From Struthidea cinerea (Eukaryota > Chordata > Aves > Passeriformes > Corcoracidae), in the NCBI GenBank assembly GCA_013397865.1, contig VZTI01002737.1:6071-70070 (forward strand): a stretch of DNA of 64,000 nt. The letters run 5' to 3'. Of the stretch, positions 36,928-48,045 are shown piece after piece; position 1 is the stretch's first letter, and every line of letters starts with the position of its first letter. The notes beneath the pieces were generated by a model that saw only the letters and a list, made by a program, of their open reading frames with translations, made no database searches and was not told the origin of the DNA. A program made the translations under genes and the position numbers.

Positions 36928-39200
36928 GTGAGCATGACCCATCTCACTGGGCTTTATCCAGCAAATTGACTGGTTGATGTAGATTGAGTGGAACATGAGT
37001 TACAATCATTAGGCGTGACAGCACTCTCTGCTGTACCAGAAACCACACTGGCACCAACAACCTCTGAAGAGCTGGAAGAAGCAACCATGCTTTCATCCCT
37101 GAAGACACAGATTAGGATTTTAAATGGTTAGATAACTACTCTAAAATTTAACAAAGCCTCTTCCAAAAAAAATAAATCAGTGCTTTCCTTTAGAAGTTTA
37201 TTACAGTCTGACTTAAAATGTAAGATGGATGGTGTATGTACCAGAGAGTAACCTAAAGTTTGGGAAGACAACCATGGTCTTAATAGTTTCCTGTGTCTAA
37301 GTGACAGTTTATTACCCCAGTGAAATCTGCCTGACCTTCTCCTAACCAGGAGTTTACATCCTCTTAACCATGAAAAAAGTCAAACCCAATATTCTGTGGT
37401 CATGTTGCTGCAAGCAGTTGACCTACTGGACAGGAAAAGAGGGACTGCCATGGTGCACATGTCATCCACCTACTTGCTCATGCTGCCTATCATAGCTTGT
37501 CTGCACACTGTGCTGGGAAATGCTAGATGGGATGCTCCTCCTTTGAATGACTCCTCTGAATGGTTCTCCTCTTGTTCTTGTAAGGAGCAGAAGGGAGGGA
37601 TGTTCTTCCCTTCTTCCTCTGTCTTTTCAACAGAGCTCATCTTCTAAAGTTTTACACTAGGAGATAAATTAGTGAACATGATGCATCAGTAAAACTGGGG
37701 GAGTACTTTATTGGGGGAGAGTTAGCAAAGAACACACCAAAGTTTAAAAAAATTCTTTGAACTGAAGTGCTAGCTTTATTGCTATTCTGGGAACTAAGTC
37801 AGAATAATTAACAATTACTTAATTAGAATATGTTTAAGAAGATTTACATTTCTTTTGTGCTTCTGCAATTGCTGGATAAAGTGTTGCAGCATAACTATTT
37901 TCTCTGTGATATTAAGAGTACAGATTGTGTATATGAACAACTGAGGCTGATTTATCAAATCTATATATTCTTAAGTTGTAAAAATTCTGTTATCAATTCA
38001 AGATGTGTTCTTTGGATTCATTCCTCTTATGCAAAATTTAAAAAAATTTAAAAATAAACAAAAAAAATTAAAATAGTTAAAAATCTGTAAAGACTAACAG
38101 TATATATGGAGACTGATACAAGGAAATATGCAATTTGCTAAAATAGGTCTATTGGTCTGCTAAAATTCCCCGTGTGCCTCAAATTACTATTATAGACATA
38201 TTTGTGAGGAATGAAAACAACATATCTGACGTGAAATATTTAATGTTGTGATATAGACAGTGCAAGCTGATGTTTTTCAAAACTGAAACACTTACTTGCA
38301 TGGCATTGAAGGTTAGCAAGTAGAAATGCTATCTGATTAAGTTCCCATGACTACAGCTCAGTCTTTATGAGGATGCATGAATTTGGGGCATCATTTGATG
38401 ATGAGACCTCTGAAACAAGCAGACAGGGACTATGACACAAAAAGTTCACAGCGGTCGAGCTAGGATCTGTGAGCAACTGTTCCCTCTGCAGAACAGACAC
38501 CTCATGGCTATTATGCTCCCTTTCCAAACACAGAAGCAGTGCCAGCTGAATAATGAAAAACTCACAGGACCCAAGAAACTCTTTATTTGCTGCAAGGAGC
38601 CTTGAACAAAGCAGCTGACTTGTGAAGGAGGATTAGACTATTAGGACAGCTATTAGACCTTTACATGAGCTCATGGAGGTTACAAATCAGAAAAGCTTGT
38701 TCAGAAAAGTAATTATAGAGGAGTTGCTGCAAGGAGTTAGAAATGCTATGGGTTTAGCACAAGGCACTAAGCTTAGTGCATGCTTATTTTTCTCACTTAG
38801 ATTTTTTGTTTGTCCCTGAGACAGTTAAAATGATATGCCATGCGTTTGCAAAGAGAGATACAAAAATAGATCTTTGAGCAAAGGTAGAGTGTTCTAATTC
38901 TATAATGTTCTTAGAGGGTACATCAGGTACACCACCAACATATGATTTTGGTATTGCTGTTTTAATTCTGAGGTTTTAATTTAGATCCTGCCATACAAGT
39001 CTAATGTTGGCTAGAACATGACCTTTGTCTTAGACTTTTGATGCAAAGTAGCACTGATCATTTTCTGATGAGATGAAAAAAAGGTAGAGAGAAGAGACTT
39101 AGGCAATGAAGGCTATGAAAGCCTGTTCTTAAAAATAAAGGTTTGAAGCCTATGATTATTGCAGTTGTCTGTGTAGGCATAGGACCATCTTGTAATCATT

Positions 39201-39230
39201 AACAAACAAACAAACAAACAACAACAAAAC
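39201..39230. repeat. (AAAC)n tetranucleotide repeat
   Basis: Four to five AAAC units followed by mixed ACA/AAAC sequence. Confidence 0.9.
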
Positions 39231-41690
39231 CAAAACAACCTAATAGGTCTTTTTTTAACTGGCCTTAATGATGACTAGAAGACAACGCGACAGTGAGTGG
39301 TGTTATTTCCTGGAATCATCTGAGACCTCTTGGCATTTAGAAAGAGGGATTTAGGAGCCAAGAGGAAAAGACTAAGACATTTATTAGGAGTCACAGTGAA
39401 GGTAAAAGGGAATTTGGCAATGAGACACCAGTAGGCAGACTTCTAGAAGGACCTGATTCCCTGTTTTATTCTCTCACTAATGATCTTCACAAGTTTTGAT
39501 GAGATTGTTTTGGTTTACATCCATTCAAGCATCAACAGAATCAGATGTGTAGAGCCCTGATGGAGAAAAGAGTCTTAGGTGAGAAATATGGACCTAGTTT
39601 CTGACCAGAGGGTAGCATTACACTAAAATAAGCTTTATCTGCTAAGATTCTTTGGTTTAAGGGCTTTGAAATTGATGCCATTTAAATCGCTCCTTTTTAA
39701 AAATTTGTTAACTTGGTGTGATTATTTCTTTCCAGAAACAGCTATATCTATAAATTAGAATATCTAGCTGTAATATCTTTTGATGGGAAAAAAAGGCTAT
39801 AAGAATTGCCTGAGTGTTATGTTGTTGGCTCTAGTAATTTGTTTCTACTTGCTATCTTTTATAAACTTAGTAAGTGAATCAGTTTTAAAGGTTGGCATGT
39901 GATTCGAGATTGTGCTGCTTTACTCTGGGTAGCCACTACTTCCACATGGATTGATGAAATAAATTATTTGATTGAAAATACAACTGTTACTACAAAATTT
40001 ATTTCTGTGAAGAGCTGTGGCAGTCACTGAACCAGGTTAATGATACCGCATGAACAGCACACATCACGGTTTAGCAAGATTATAGGCAGCTCTTTTCACC
40101 ATAATTAATATCATCATCAAGTCAACATTCCCACTCTGAGTTCGTCTTAATAATAGCAAAAGTAAGTCAGGGTGTTTGCTGGACTGGTTCTAAACAGAGT
40201 CCTCTGAATTTTGAAGATGTAGTCATGATATCAAGATTTCTACATGATGTTTTGCATGCCTTGTGCAATATCTACCTTCAGTGGAATCTCTAACAATTTT
40301 TTGATTTGGGGTAGTCCTGGAAGCCTGAACCAGGGGAGATCTTTCTTGTTCTGCTGCATTGTGGAGCCAGGCTTGGTGCTGTCCTGAGTGCTGAGCAGGG
40401 TTTCACTCAAAACCCCAAACCAAGGCTGAATGAAGACTTAGGAAGTCTTGGCATACATAGTCTAAGCAAGGTTCCCCACTGGAATAATTTGCTTAGACTT
40501 TATGTCTATTTAGAAAGTTGCAGTAAAAAGAGTTTGCATGACATTTCTCCAGGTCAGGGTCAAGAGCAGTTTTTGTGGCCCAACACACTTGAAGATGAGG
40601 AATCCTACCAATTGAATAAATAAAGGCCAACCTTCCAAACTAGATAAAAACTTGTGGATATATGAATCTTAATGATTTCATTCTCTAAAAGTTCAACTAA
40701 AGGCGCTCCTTTGAATGCTTTTCTGAAGAAGATGATAGATGAAAGTCAAGAACTTCTTAACATTTGTCATAACCTGCAATTCTTAATGAAATATTGTGCT
40801 ATTGCAGGGTCCAAAAGCACCACAAGGTCACAAGGAGTATTGGATGTAGCACAGGAGCCCAAGATAGGGGATGTATCACAGCCTAGGCATCCTTGAGAGA
40901 CCTTCTGAAGGATACTGACTCTTTGATGAGCCTGGGAAAATCCCTATGTTCTCTGTATTATACACTTTTCAGTAACTGAGTCAGGGTTCCCTTCTCCTCT
41001 ACTTCAAACTCAGGCTCCATATGTTTATTCTTGCCCATTTTGTATGTCTAAAATGAATACCCTTATAATTGTATTACTCTAATTTATTTTGAATTAAATA
41101 CATTACTTATGTATCACTTCTGCCTGACAGAGATAAAAAAATATTAAATATCCAAGTCAACATGCCTGCTGTCCATGACAGCACTTTTCAGTAATTTTGT
41201 TTTATTAAAAATCCTGTTTCGGGGACTGTTATATTTAGTGTAGTATAACATGACCGACACAGAAATAGGAAACACACTGTCCAAATTCAGCAGTATTTTT
41301 TGAAACCTCTGACTGTAGGGAAAAGTGGGATTTTAAATGGATAAAAAATATTAACTATGTAACAGAAAATGCTTATCAATATATGTACTTTACATTACAT
41401 AAATGGACCAAATAAAGTTATTTTAATACAATTTTCTTCAAAAGGCAAAACTTGCCTGTGGCAAATTAATTACTAATATGGCACATAGATCTACAGTGTT
41501 CCATGTATAAGGGCAAGGTATCACTGAGGCAAATGGAGAGCTTTACCCAAAAGCCAAGTGTCAGATTTCTGAAAATAATGTTTTGAGGTGATATAAAAAT
41601 CATTAAATCACTAGATGGAATACAAACATAGACAGAGGGAATCAAAGTGAAGTTTACTTCATTCTCCGTTATTTCATTATAGAGATTTTT

Positions 41691-41785
41691 GGTTGGGTGG
41701 TTGGTTGGTTGGTTGGTTGGTTTGTTGTTTTTTGAGGTTTGTTTTTTTGTTGTTGTTTGGTCTGGTTTGGTTTGGCTTTTTTTTT
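41691..41785. repeat. (GGTT)n microsatellite and GT/T-rich tract
   Basis: About seven GGTT units (41691-41722) pass into an interrupted G/T-only tract ending in poly-T. The tract is strongly strand-asymmetric, with G and T on the plus strand only. It produces the lengthy tryptophan-, phenylalanine- and leucine-rich frame at 41693, which is an artefact. Confidence 0.93.
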
Positions 41786-41885
41786 CCTTTTTGTTACCTT
41801 GATATTTCAAATAAAAATTTTAGTGGAGAAAAACAGGGTCTAAACCACAAGGATAAAGTGCTCATTTGCAGTAATTTATTTTTCA

Positions 41886-42751
41886 GTAAGATGACTGAAG
41901 GGCACGATGCTATCCTGAGGTTCTTGGACAAGTTCCAGAAGTGTGCTTATGGGGACCTTATGAGATTTAATGAGACCAAGTTCAAGGTACTGTACCTAAA
42001 TCAGGGTAAACCTCACTATCTGCACAGGCTGGGGATGAACAGATCGAGAGCAGCCCTGTGAGAAGGCCTTGGGGGTGATGGTGGGTGAGAGGCTGGACAT
42101 GACCCAGCCAGGAGCACCCACAGCCCAGAAAGCCAAACGTGTCCTGGGCTGCATCCAAAGCAGCGTGGGCAGCAGGGGAGGGAGGGGATTCTGCCCCTCT
42201 GCTCTGCTCTCGTGAGGCCCGACCTGGAGCACTGCATCCAGCTCTGGGGTCCCAGCACAGGAAGGACACGGACCTGTTGGAGCAGGCCCAGAGGAGAGCT
42301 GCAGAAGTGATGAGAAGCCTAGAGCACCTCTCCTATGAGGAAAAGCTGAGAGAATTGGGATTGTCCGGCCTGGAGACAAGAAGGCTCCAGAGAGACCTTA
42401 TTGAGACTTTCCAATACCTGAAGGAGGCTTTTAGGAAAAGTTAAGTGGACAGACTTTTTAACAGGGCATGCAACAATAGGACAGTGGGTAACAGTTTTAA
42501 ACTGAATGAGTCTAGATTCAGACTAGATATAAGAAAAGTGTTTTATGATCACATTGGTGAAGTCCTGCAATGGGGTGTCCAAAAAACTGGTAGATGCCCC
42601 ATCCCTGGAAACATTCAAGATCAGGCTGGATGCGGCCCTGAGCAACCTGATCAGGTTGAAGGATGTCCCTGCTTATTACAGAAGAATTGGACTGAATGCC
42701 CTTTTAAGGTCCCTTCCAACTCAAACCATCTTGTGAGTCTATGATCCTATG
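41886..42751 (+). mobile_element. CR1 LINE fragment, ORF2 thumb region to tail, plus strand
   Basis: The longest single CR1 3' piece here. It enters in the region downstream of the RT catalytic motifs (frame ...GDLMRFNETKFKVLYL..., 41940-42000). The C-terminal ORF2 segment follows in a 102-codon open frame at 42139-42444. That frame contains DLLEQAQRRAAEVMRSLEHL, then LRELGLSGLETRRLQRDLIE and FQYLKEAF. The 3' UTR block comes next (CTGGAAACATTCAAGATCAGG) and then a tail (GAGTCTATGATCCTATG) ending at 42751. It is 5'-truncated. Frames on the minus strand at 41982-42379 are antisense shadows. Stops break the reading frame between segments. Confidence 0.96.
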
Positions 42752-44798
42752 CTTGTTGTGAAGTTAGTTTGCTCTGAGCATCACTTTTTTTTCCCCACAT
42801 ACTTACTATAGACTTACATTCTTGAGCCACCACTACTGATGACAGCAATTAAGATGCTAAAAGCTATTGTTTTACTAGTTAATTTTATCACCTGTGTGAT
42901 GCATCAGAAAGTGCCAGTCCAAAGACTAATTTCCACTCCAGATGGCTACAAGGTGCTAGAAAGACAAAGGATTCTTGTATGGCAGAAGGATTTTTTGAGT
43001 TATAAGATCAGTGTATCTGACTCTATGATTCTATAGTTTGACAAAATATCATAACAATAAATATCAAGCCCTCTGTGGTTTAAGGTGTTTTAAAGCACCA
43101 TGAGCTCATGTTTCTAAAATTATAGGTGAATAAAAGACAAGGATCTGCAAATTGTGCAAATCATTTCCCCCATCCTTGTAAAAAGCCAGTGCTAAATCCA
43201 GTGTCTGTGGTAAAATTCTAAAACTGCTGCTGTTCTTTCCAAGAGATACTGAAAGAACCAGCAGCTGCCAAACTCCTCTCAGAAATATCTGTAACAAAAC
43301 AGCTGTATGCCACACTTAACTAGGAAACACTTTGCTGGCCATGACAACATGAGTTTTTTGTGGAGGACAAGCATAAAGGGAGCATATGTTGTCCCTCAGG
43401 TTATGGTGACTTCAGTACAAGCTGTAGCTTTGACCAGATGCATCAGTTAATATAAATCCCCAGTACCAGGACTTTCAACATGCATCAAATTTCTTCCTTT
43501 TATTGAAAGAGTGAGATATACATCCTGCTGTTTCTATATATTCCTTTACTTTCATAAGGAATTCACCTGTTCGAGGACAGCAGATATTGGCTTTCTATGG
43601 TTTTCAGATCGCTTATCTTGCCTGAACCATTATCTTGCCTAGACATATTCTCTTGTTGTGGCATCATCAAATAAAGCAAATAGAACAGCCTACAGTTACT
43701 TAACAGAATGGGTCAGAAGAATAAAAAATCAACATATGCCTGATACTTTATAGCTACTTGTAAGTATGGTCTGTTTCTTTCTCCCTTGTGGTTTCATACA
43801 TACAGGAGGTTTTACGTTTGGCCAACTGATGACTTCCAAACTCTATTCTCAGACATATGATAAATGGAGTGTAGTTTTCATATCAGAACATAAAGAAAAT
43901 AATTAAGCTGTATCTAGGTGATGCTAGCTTTGATGGCTAACTTTCTTTTTGAACTGTCTTTCACCACAAATAAATAATCCGTGCTCCCTTTCATTATGCA
44001 GAAATAAGGCAGCAGGTGCTCTTCAGTCAGCCTATTGCAAAGATGCACCTGCTCCGGGTTCTGTCTCCACTGGCCCTGAGTAGTAATAGGGATGAAAAAA
44101 ACTGCTTTGCAGCAAAGTAAAAGATCAGGTGGAATAGGCACTTCTGGTTATTTTCATTATTTGTAAGCTAAATCTGTAGAGTCACTTTGCCTTAGAATTA
44201 ACAGATGCACGACTTAAAACGTGATTTTAAACTAAAACATCGAGGGACTTGTGCCAGCAATGCTCAGTGATGAGCAGCACAGGCAAGCGCTGCCGAGATT
44301 TCCAGATTGTTTCTTGTGATCACCAGTGGCACAGCTGTGGTTAAAGTCTAATCTCCCTAGCCTCCCTGTGGCTGGTTCCTTGTCGCCCAACTTTGTAAAA
44401 ATCAAACAAAACTAACTAGGTGTTTCATTATTTAATTATTAAATGTGTATCGGTGACTGAAAGAGGTACATATCTGAACCCCAAGTAGTTTCATTGTAAA
44501 CTTCCCCTGTAATGCTCCTTAGTGACTTCAAAACCCATTAACAGCTGACACCATTGCAAGTCAAAGTAAATAACTATGTGTTTATACTGTGGCATTTGTC
44601 TCACATCTTGCTTCCCCAGTTGAACTAACAAGAAGAACTTAAATGAGGAGAAGAGAGACAAGCAGGTTCATTTTGTTCTGTGTTAGACAGTGGCTTCTAG
44701 TTAGTATTGTCAGACCACAAAATAGGCACCTGGTTTGTTTGCTAGAAAGTTAGATGAAAGCTTAATTCAGAAATATAAAAAGAAAAAAACAAATGAGG
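42752..44798. other. Unique sequence, no gene seen
   Basis: A short GACTCTATGATTCTATAG at about 43018-43036 resembles a CR1 tail but lacks CR1 sequence upstream. Otherwise unremarkable. Confidence 0.5.
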
Positions 44799-44820
44799 AA
44801 GAGAGAGAGAGAGAGAGAGA
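44799..44820. repeat. (GA)n dinucleotide repeat
   Basis: About 11 GA units within an otherwise A/G-rich purine tract (44780-44827). Confidence 0.93.
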
Positions 44821-47799
44821 AAGAAGGCTGCAGGACATTTCACTAGGACAAAACCACCAAAAAATCGAGGGTATGTAGAATATTTGTTCCTACCACTACA
44901 TAAAAACATCTTTCATGCATTTAAAATGTCAGCCTGCATTTTTAAACTAAATTTGAATGCAACTTTTTAAGATTCTGAAATTCTTTTTCCCCCCATCTTT
45001 TCATTTTAGTAATTAGAATCACAACCTGAAATATGAAAATAGAATCAAGAAGTTACAGAATACACAACAGAAAATTTTTAAGGGTAGTGAACATTCAGAT
45101 TTGAAGTTGCCTTTAAATGTCAGGATTGTGCTTTTTTAAAATAAAACACATATGCTTAAACTCTTATCTCAGGTTTTGGAATCAATGACCTCTCAGGTTA
45201 TTATTTATTTTATCCCCAGCACCTCACACTTAATTTAATTATCTTAGTGTAAGACATAGGTGTAATTCACATGTCTCATTAATTTCCTCTGTAGACATGG
45301 TCCTATGAGGTGCAAAACCACTGAGTAGGAGGTATACATTGCAGGCAGAATTTATGGTTATTTTGGGTTTTGGCTAGTGCTCAGATTAAAAGGAATTCAT
45401 AGCTCAGCTATGTAACTGTGATTTCTTTCTAAAAAACAAAGTGGGGGAAAAGATTAAACTGAAAACAGTGTAGCACAGCAGCAAGGTTGGGATATAATGC
45501 TCTATCTGCATTTTCCAAACACACCCTTCCAACCAGCATCTTATAGCCTGACTTCGACAGTCTTCTCCCTTTTTTCTGTGGACCCTGGGTGTGGTAATTT
45601 CTCCTCTCTACTGCTTTACAGCAGCTCCATGTTCCAGCGGCTCCAGAGCAAATGCAGGCAGCACATTTTTAAGCTATTATAGACAGCACATTTTATAAGC
45701 TATTACCACAGTAAGTCTGAATATTGCATTTTAAACTATTTAGCATATAGACTGATAAATTATACATGTATTAACTCAGTTAACTCTATTAACATCTTAA
45801 CACAAAACTAATGGAACACTTGAATTATTGATAAGCCACTTTGACATAATGAAATTATAGCTAGGAGCAATGCAACTTTGGCATACAAACTTGTATTTCT
45901 GAATCCTGATTTCCAGCCTGCAAGGTGTCTCTACATATGAAAGGGTCCTTAAACATGTGCTCAGCTTTGAGAAAGTCTTAGGCACATGTTCAGATAACTT
46001 CCAAAGCTGAGACAGATCGTGGTCAGGGCAATAAGGGAGAAAAAGGATTCCTGTAGGAATAGCATTGGTGATTCAATAGGATTCAATAGGAATCATTCAG
46101 CTTAGTGCAAAGTATTGAAGGGCTCATTTTTCAGCTGAGATATAAAGTAGGGGTTCCAGATGACTCCTGATGTTTATAGCTCTCATTACAATTTGAAGGT
46201 ATTGGTACTGAGAAAACCATGTATCAGCTGAACTTTCATACTGTGCTATTTGGTTAATACTGTTTCAGCCAGTGGACAGTTCTACAGTGTAATGGGAACA
46301 ATTGTATGGCCCTGAAGATGTTTCAGATGTGGATGAAACAGGTCCTGAGCACGGATTCTCATTTAGCACAGGCCAGAGAGCAGTCCCAGTAATGACTTTG
46401 CATGAAACTATACTGATCTGGAGAGAAAGCTGCCTGGAGATCGGGTGTGTTCCAGAGGACAGGCCCTCACACTGTTCCATTTGCTGGCTGAGACACAGCT
46501 CACCAGGAGAAGAGTTTTGTAATACAGCTGAATTTGGCACCATTGCTCAGTGGGGGACAGTCCAGAGAACAGCTGCAAGCATCCTTTCCAGGGAAATGGA
46601 AAAGCAGCTGCTCTGAGAACTGCATTGTATGTCACAAGAATATCCCACACTTGTCAGGAAAAGATTATTAAACTTGCATTTTAGAAATGCTGATTCATCC
46701 TTAAATTAAATGAATTAAAGTTCTTGGTGCAATCAGTGCAATCTCTGTTTAAATTAATGTATGGTATTGTACACCAGGCATAATCACAAACTATTTCTCC
46801 TGTAAGATGCAAGTCATGTCCTTATCCTGTAGGGCAGGTCTGGATCTGTCAGCTTTCTCTGAGTACCAGCCCAAAATCCGAATTATTTTCTGCTTAATGA
46901 GTTTCTTCATAGATATGTCCTACCATATAAGTTCAGAATGCTGCTGTACTTGCATCTCCCATACAGAAGCAGATGTTTTCAAGGACATTTTCCTTGTATT
47001 TCTATTGCATCAGTGTTAATGTTGTAGCCTTTTTTCTGAATCTCATTATAAAAGGTTGTCTGCAGGACAAGATCTTCTTCCGTCATGAGCCCTTAGAAAA
47101 TTTATTGAGTTTGGTTCTTTAGATGTCTTGAATAATTTTAGCAGTTGACAGTGTATGCAGCTATGAGGGAGGAGGGGAAAAAGAATGAAAAAAACAGGCA
47201 GATAGTGAATCTGGAATCCAAAAGCCAGACTCTCCTCTGCCCTCTACTTTACATGGTCATCTTACTGGTGCTGGCCAATACAGATTCAGATGCTGGTAGT
47301 ATCTTATGATCACTTTGCAAACCCTGCTCAGAAGTAAGGACTTCAAACAAAGTCAATACAAGTCACTGAGGATGCAGTTTTGCAATAGCATTAGGCAGTC
47401 TCTACAGAGCCATTGAAAACCCATCTTCTGTCTCTCCTTGTCCACTGCACTAGTCTTAGGCAGGTAGTGGGGATCATGGAGCTGGGCTACTCTAGTGTTC
47501 TTCCAGTTTCATGCTGCCTAGTGGCCTCAGCTTACTAAATACTGGAAAGCAGCAGAGCAGAGTGAAGGCGGAAAGACAAGTGTGACAGTCATGCAGGTGC
47601 CAGAGTTAGATGGGATTGAAGGTACCACAAAATTACATCTGAACCTACTCTAGTTGGGTCATCTTCCAGTCAATATTCTGAAAATACCACTCTTCATTAC
47701 ACCTAATTTTTTGTACTGAAAATTACACGCTTGAGCTGATGCCAGAAGTCAAGGGCTCATATCCCTAAATGTTATGAGCACGTGTTTGGTGCCATCTAC
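44821..47799. other. Unique sequence with small local duplications, no gene seen
   Basis: Contains the near-duplicate at 45657 and a GC-richer block at about 46300-46620 that is open for about 100 codons on the plus strand and about 90 on the minus strand. No motif is recognised in either. Confidence 0.5.
45657..45710. repeat. Imperfect local duplication of about 27 bp
   Basis: The words CAGCACATTTTTAAGCTATTA and CAGCACATTTTATAAGCTATTA occur in tandem, with the second copy carrying a one-base difference. Local slippage is the simple explanation. Confidence 0.85.
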
Positions 47800-48045
47800 A
47801 GAATCACGGAATCACAGAATGACCTAGGTTGGAAAAGACCTTTAAGATCGTCTAATCCAACCTATGACCTAACACCACCTCATCAACTAAACCACGGCAC
47901 TGAGTGCCATGCCCAGTCTTTTTTTAAACTTGTCCAGGGACAGTGACTCCATCACCTCCCTGGGCAGATAATTCCAGCACACAATCACTCTTTCAGTGAA
48001 GAATTTTTTTCTGACATCTAACCTAAAGTTCCCTTGGCGCAGCTT
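47800..48045 (-). mobile_element. CR1 LINE fragment, 3' end, minus strand
   Basis: On the plus strand it opens with GAATCACGGAATCACAGAAT and the diagnostic TTGGAAAAGACCTTTAAGAT. CTAATCCAACCTATGACC, the GAGTGCCATGCCCAG block and a CCATCACCTCCCTGGGCAG block follow. This matches the subfamily type of the 24005 copy. Homology fades after CTTGGCGCAGCTTAATAC. 5'-truncated and non-coding. Confidence 0.92.

Larger units (their letters stand above)
32946..41690. other. Long unique AT-rich stretch, no gene seen
   Basis: Contains microsatellites at 35587 and 39201 and a weak exon-like segment at 36878. A GC-richer patch at about 33430-33750 is open in several frames on both strands without any recognisable motif. 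No mobile element was recognised. This is the largest stretch without an interspersed repeat in the window. Confidence 0.5.

Noticed and set aside
41693..41800. Hydrophobic Trp/Phe/Leu-rich frame resembling a membrane segment
   Set aside because: It is a translation of the GGTT microsatellite and a T-rich tract.
41982..42379. Three overlapping proline/serine-rich minus-strand frames
   Set aside because: They are antisense shadows of the plus-strand CR1 ORF2 C-terminus.
43018..43036. Short CTATGATTCTAT word like a CR1 tail
   Set aside because: No CR1 3' UTR words precede it. A lone tail could be a remnant, but I cannot support it as an element.
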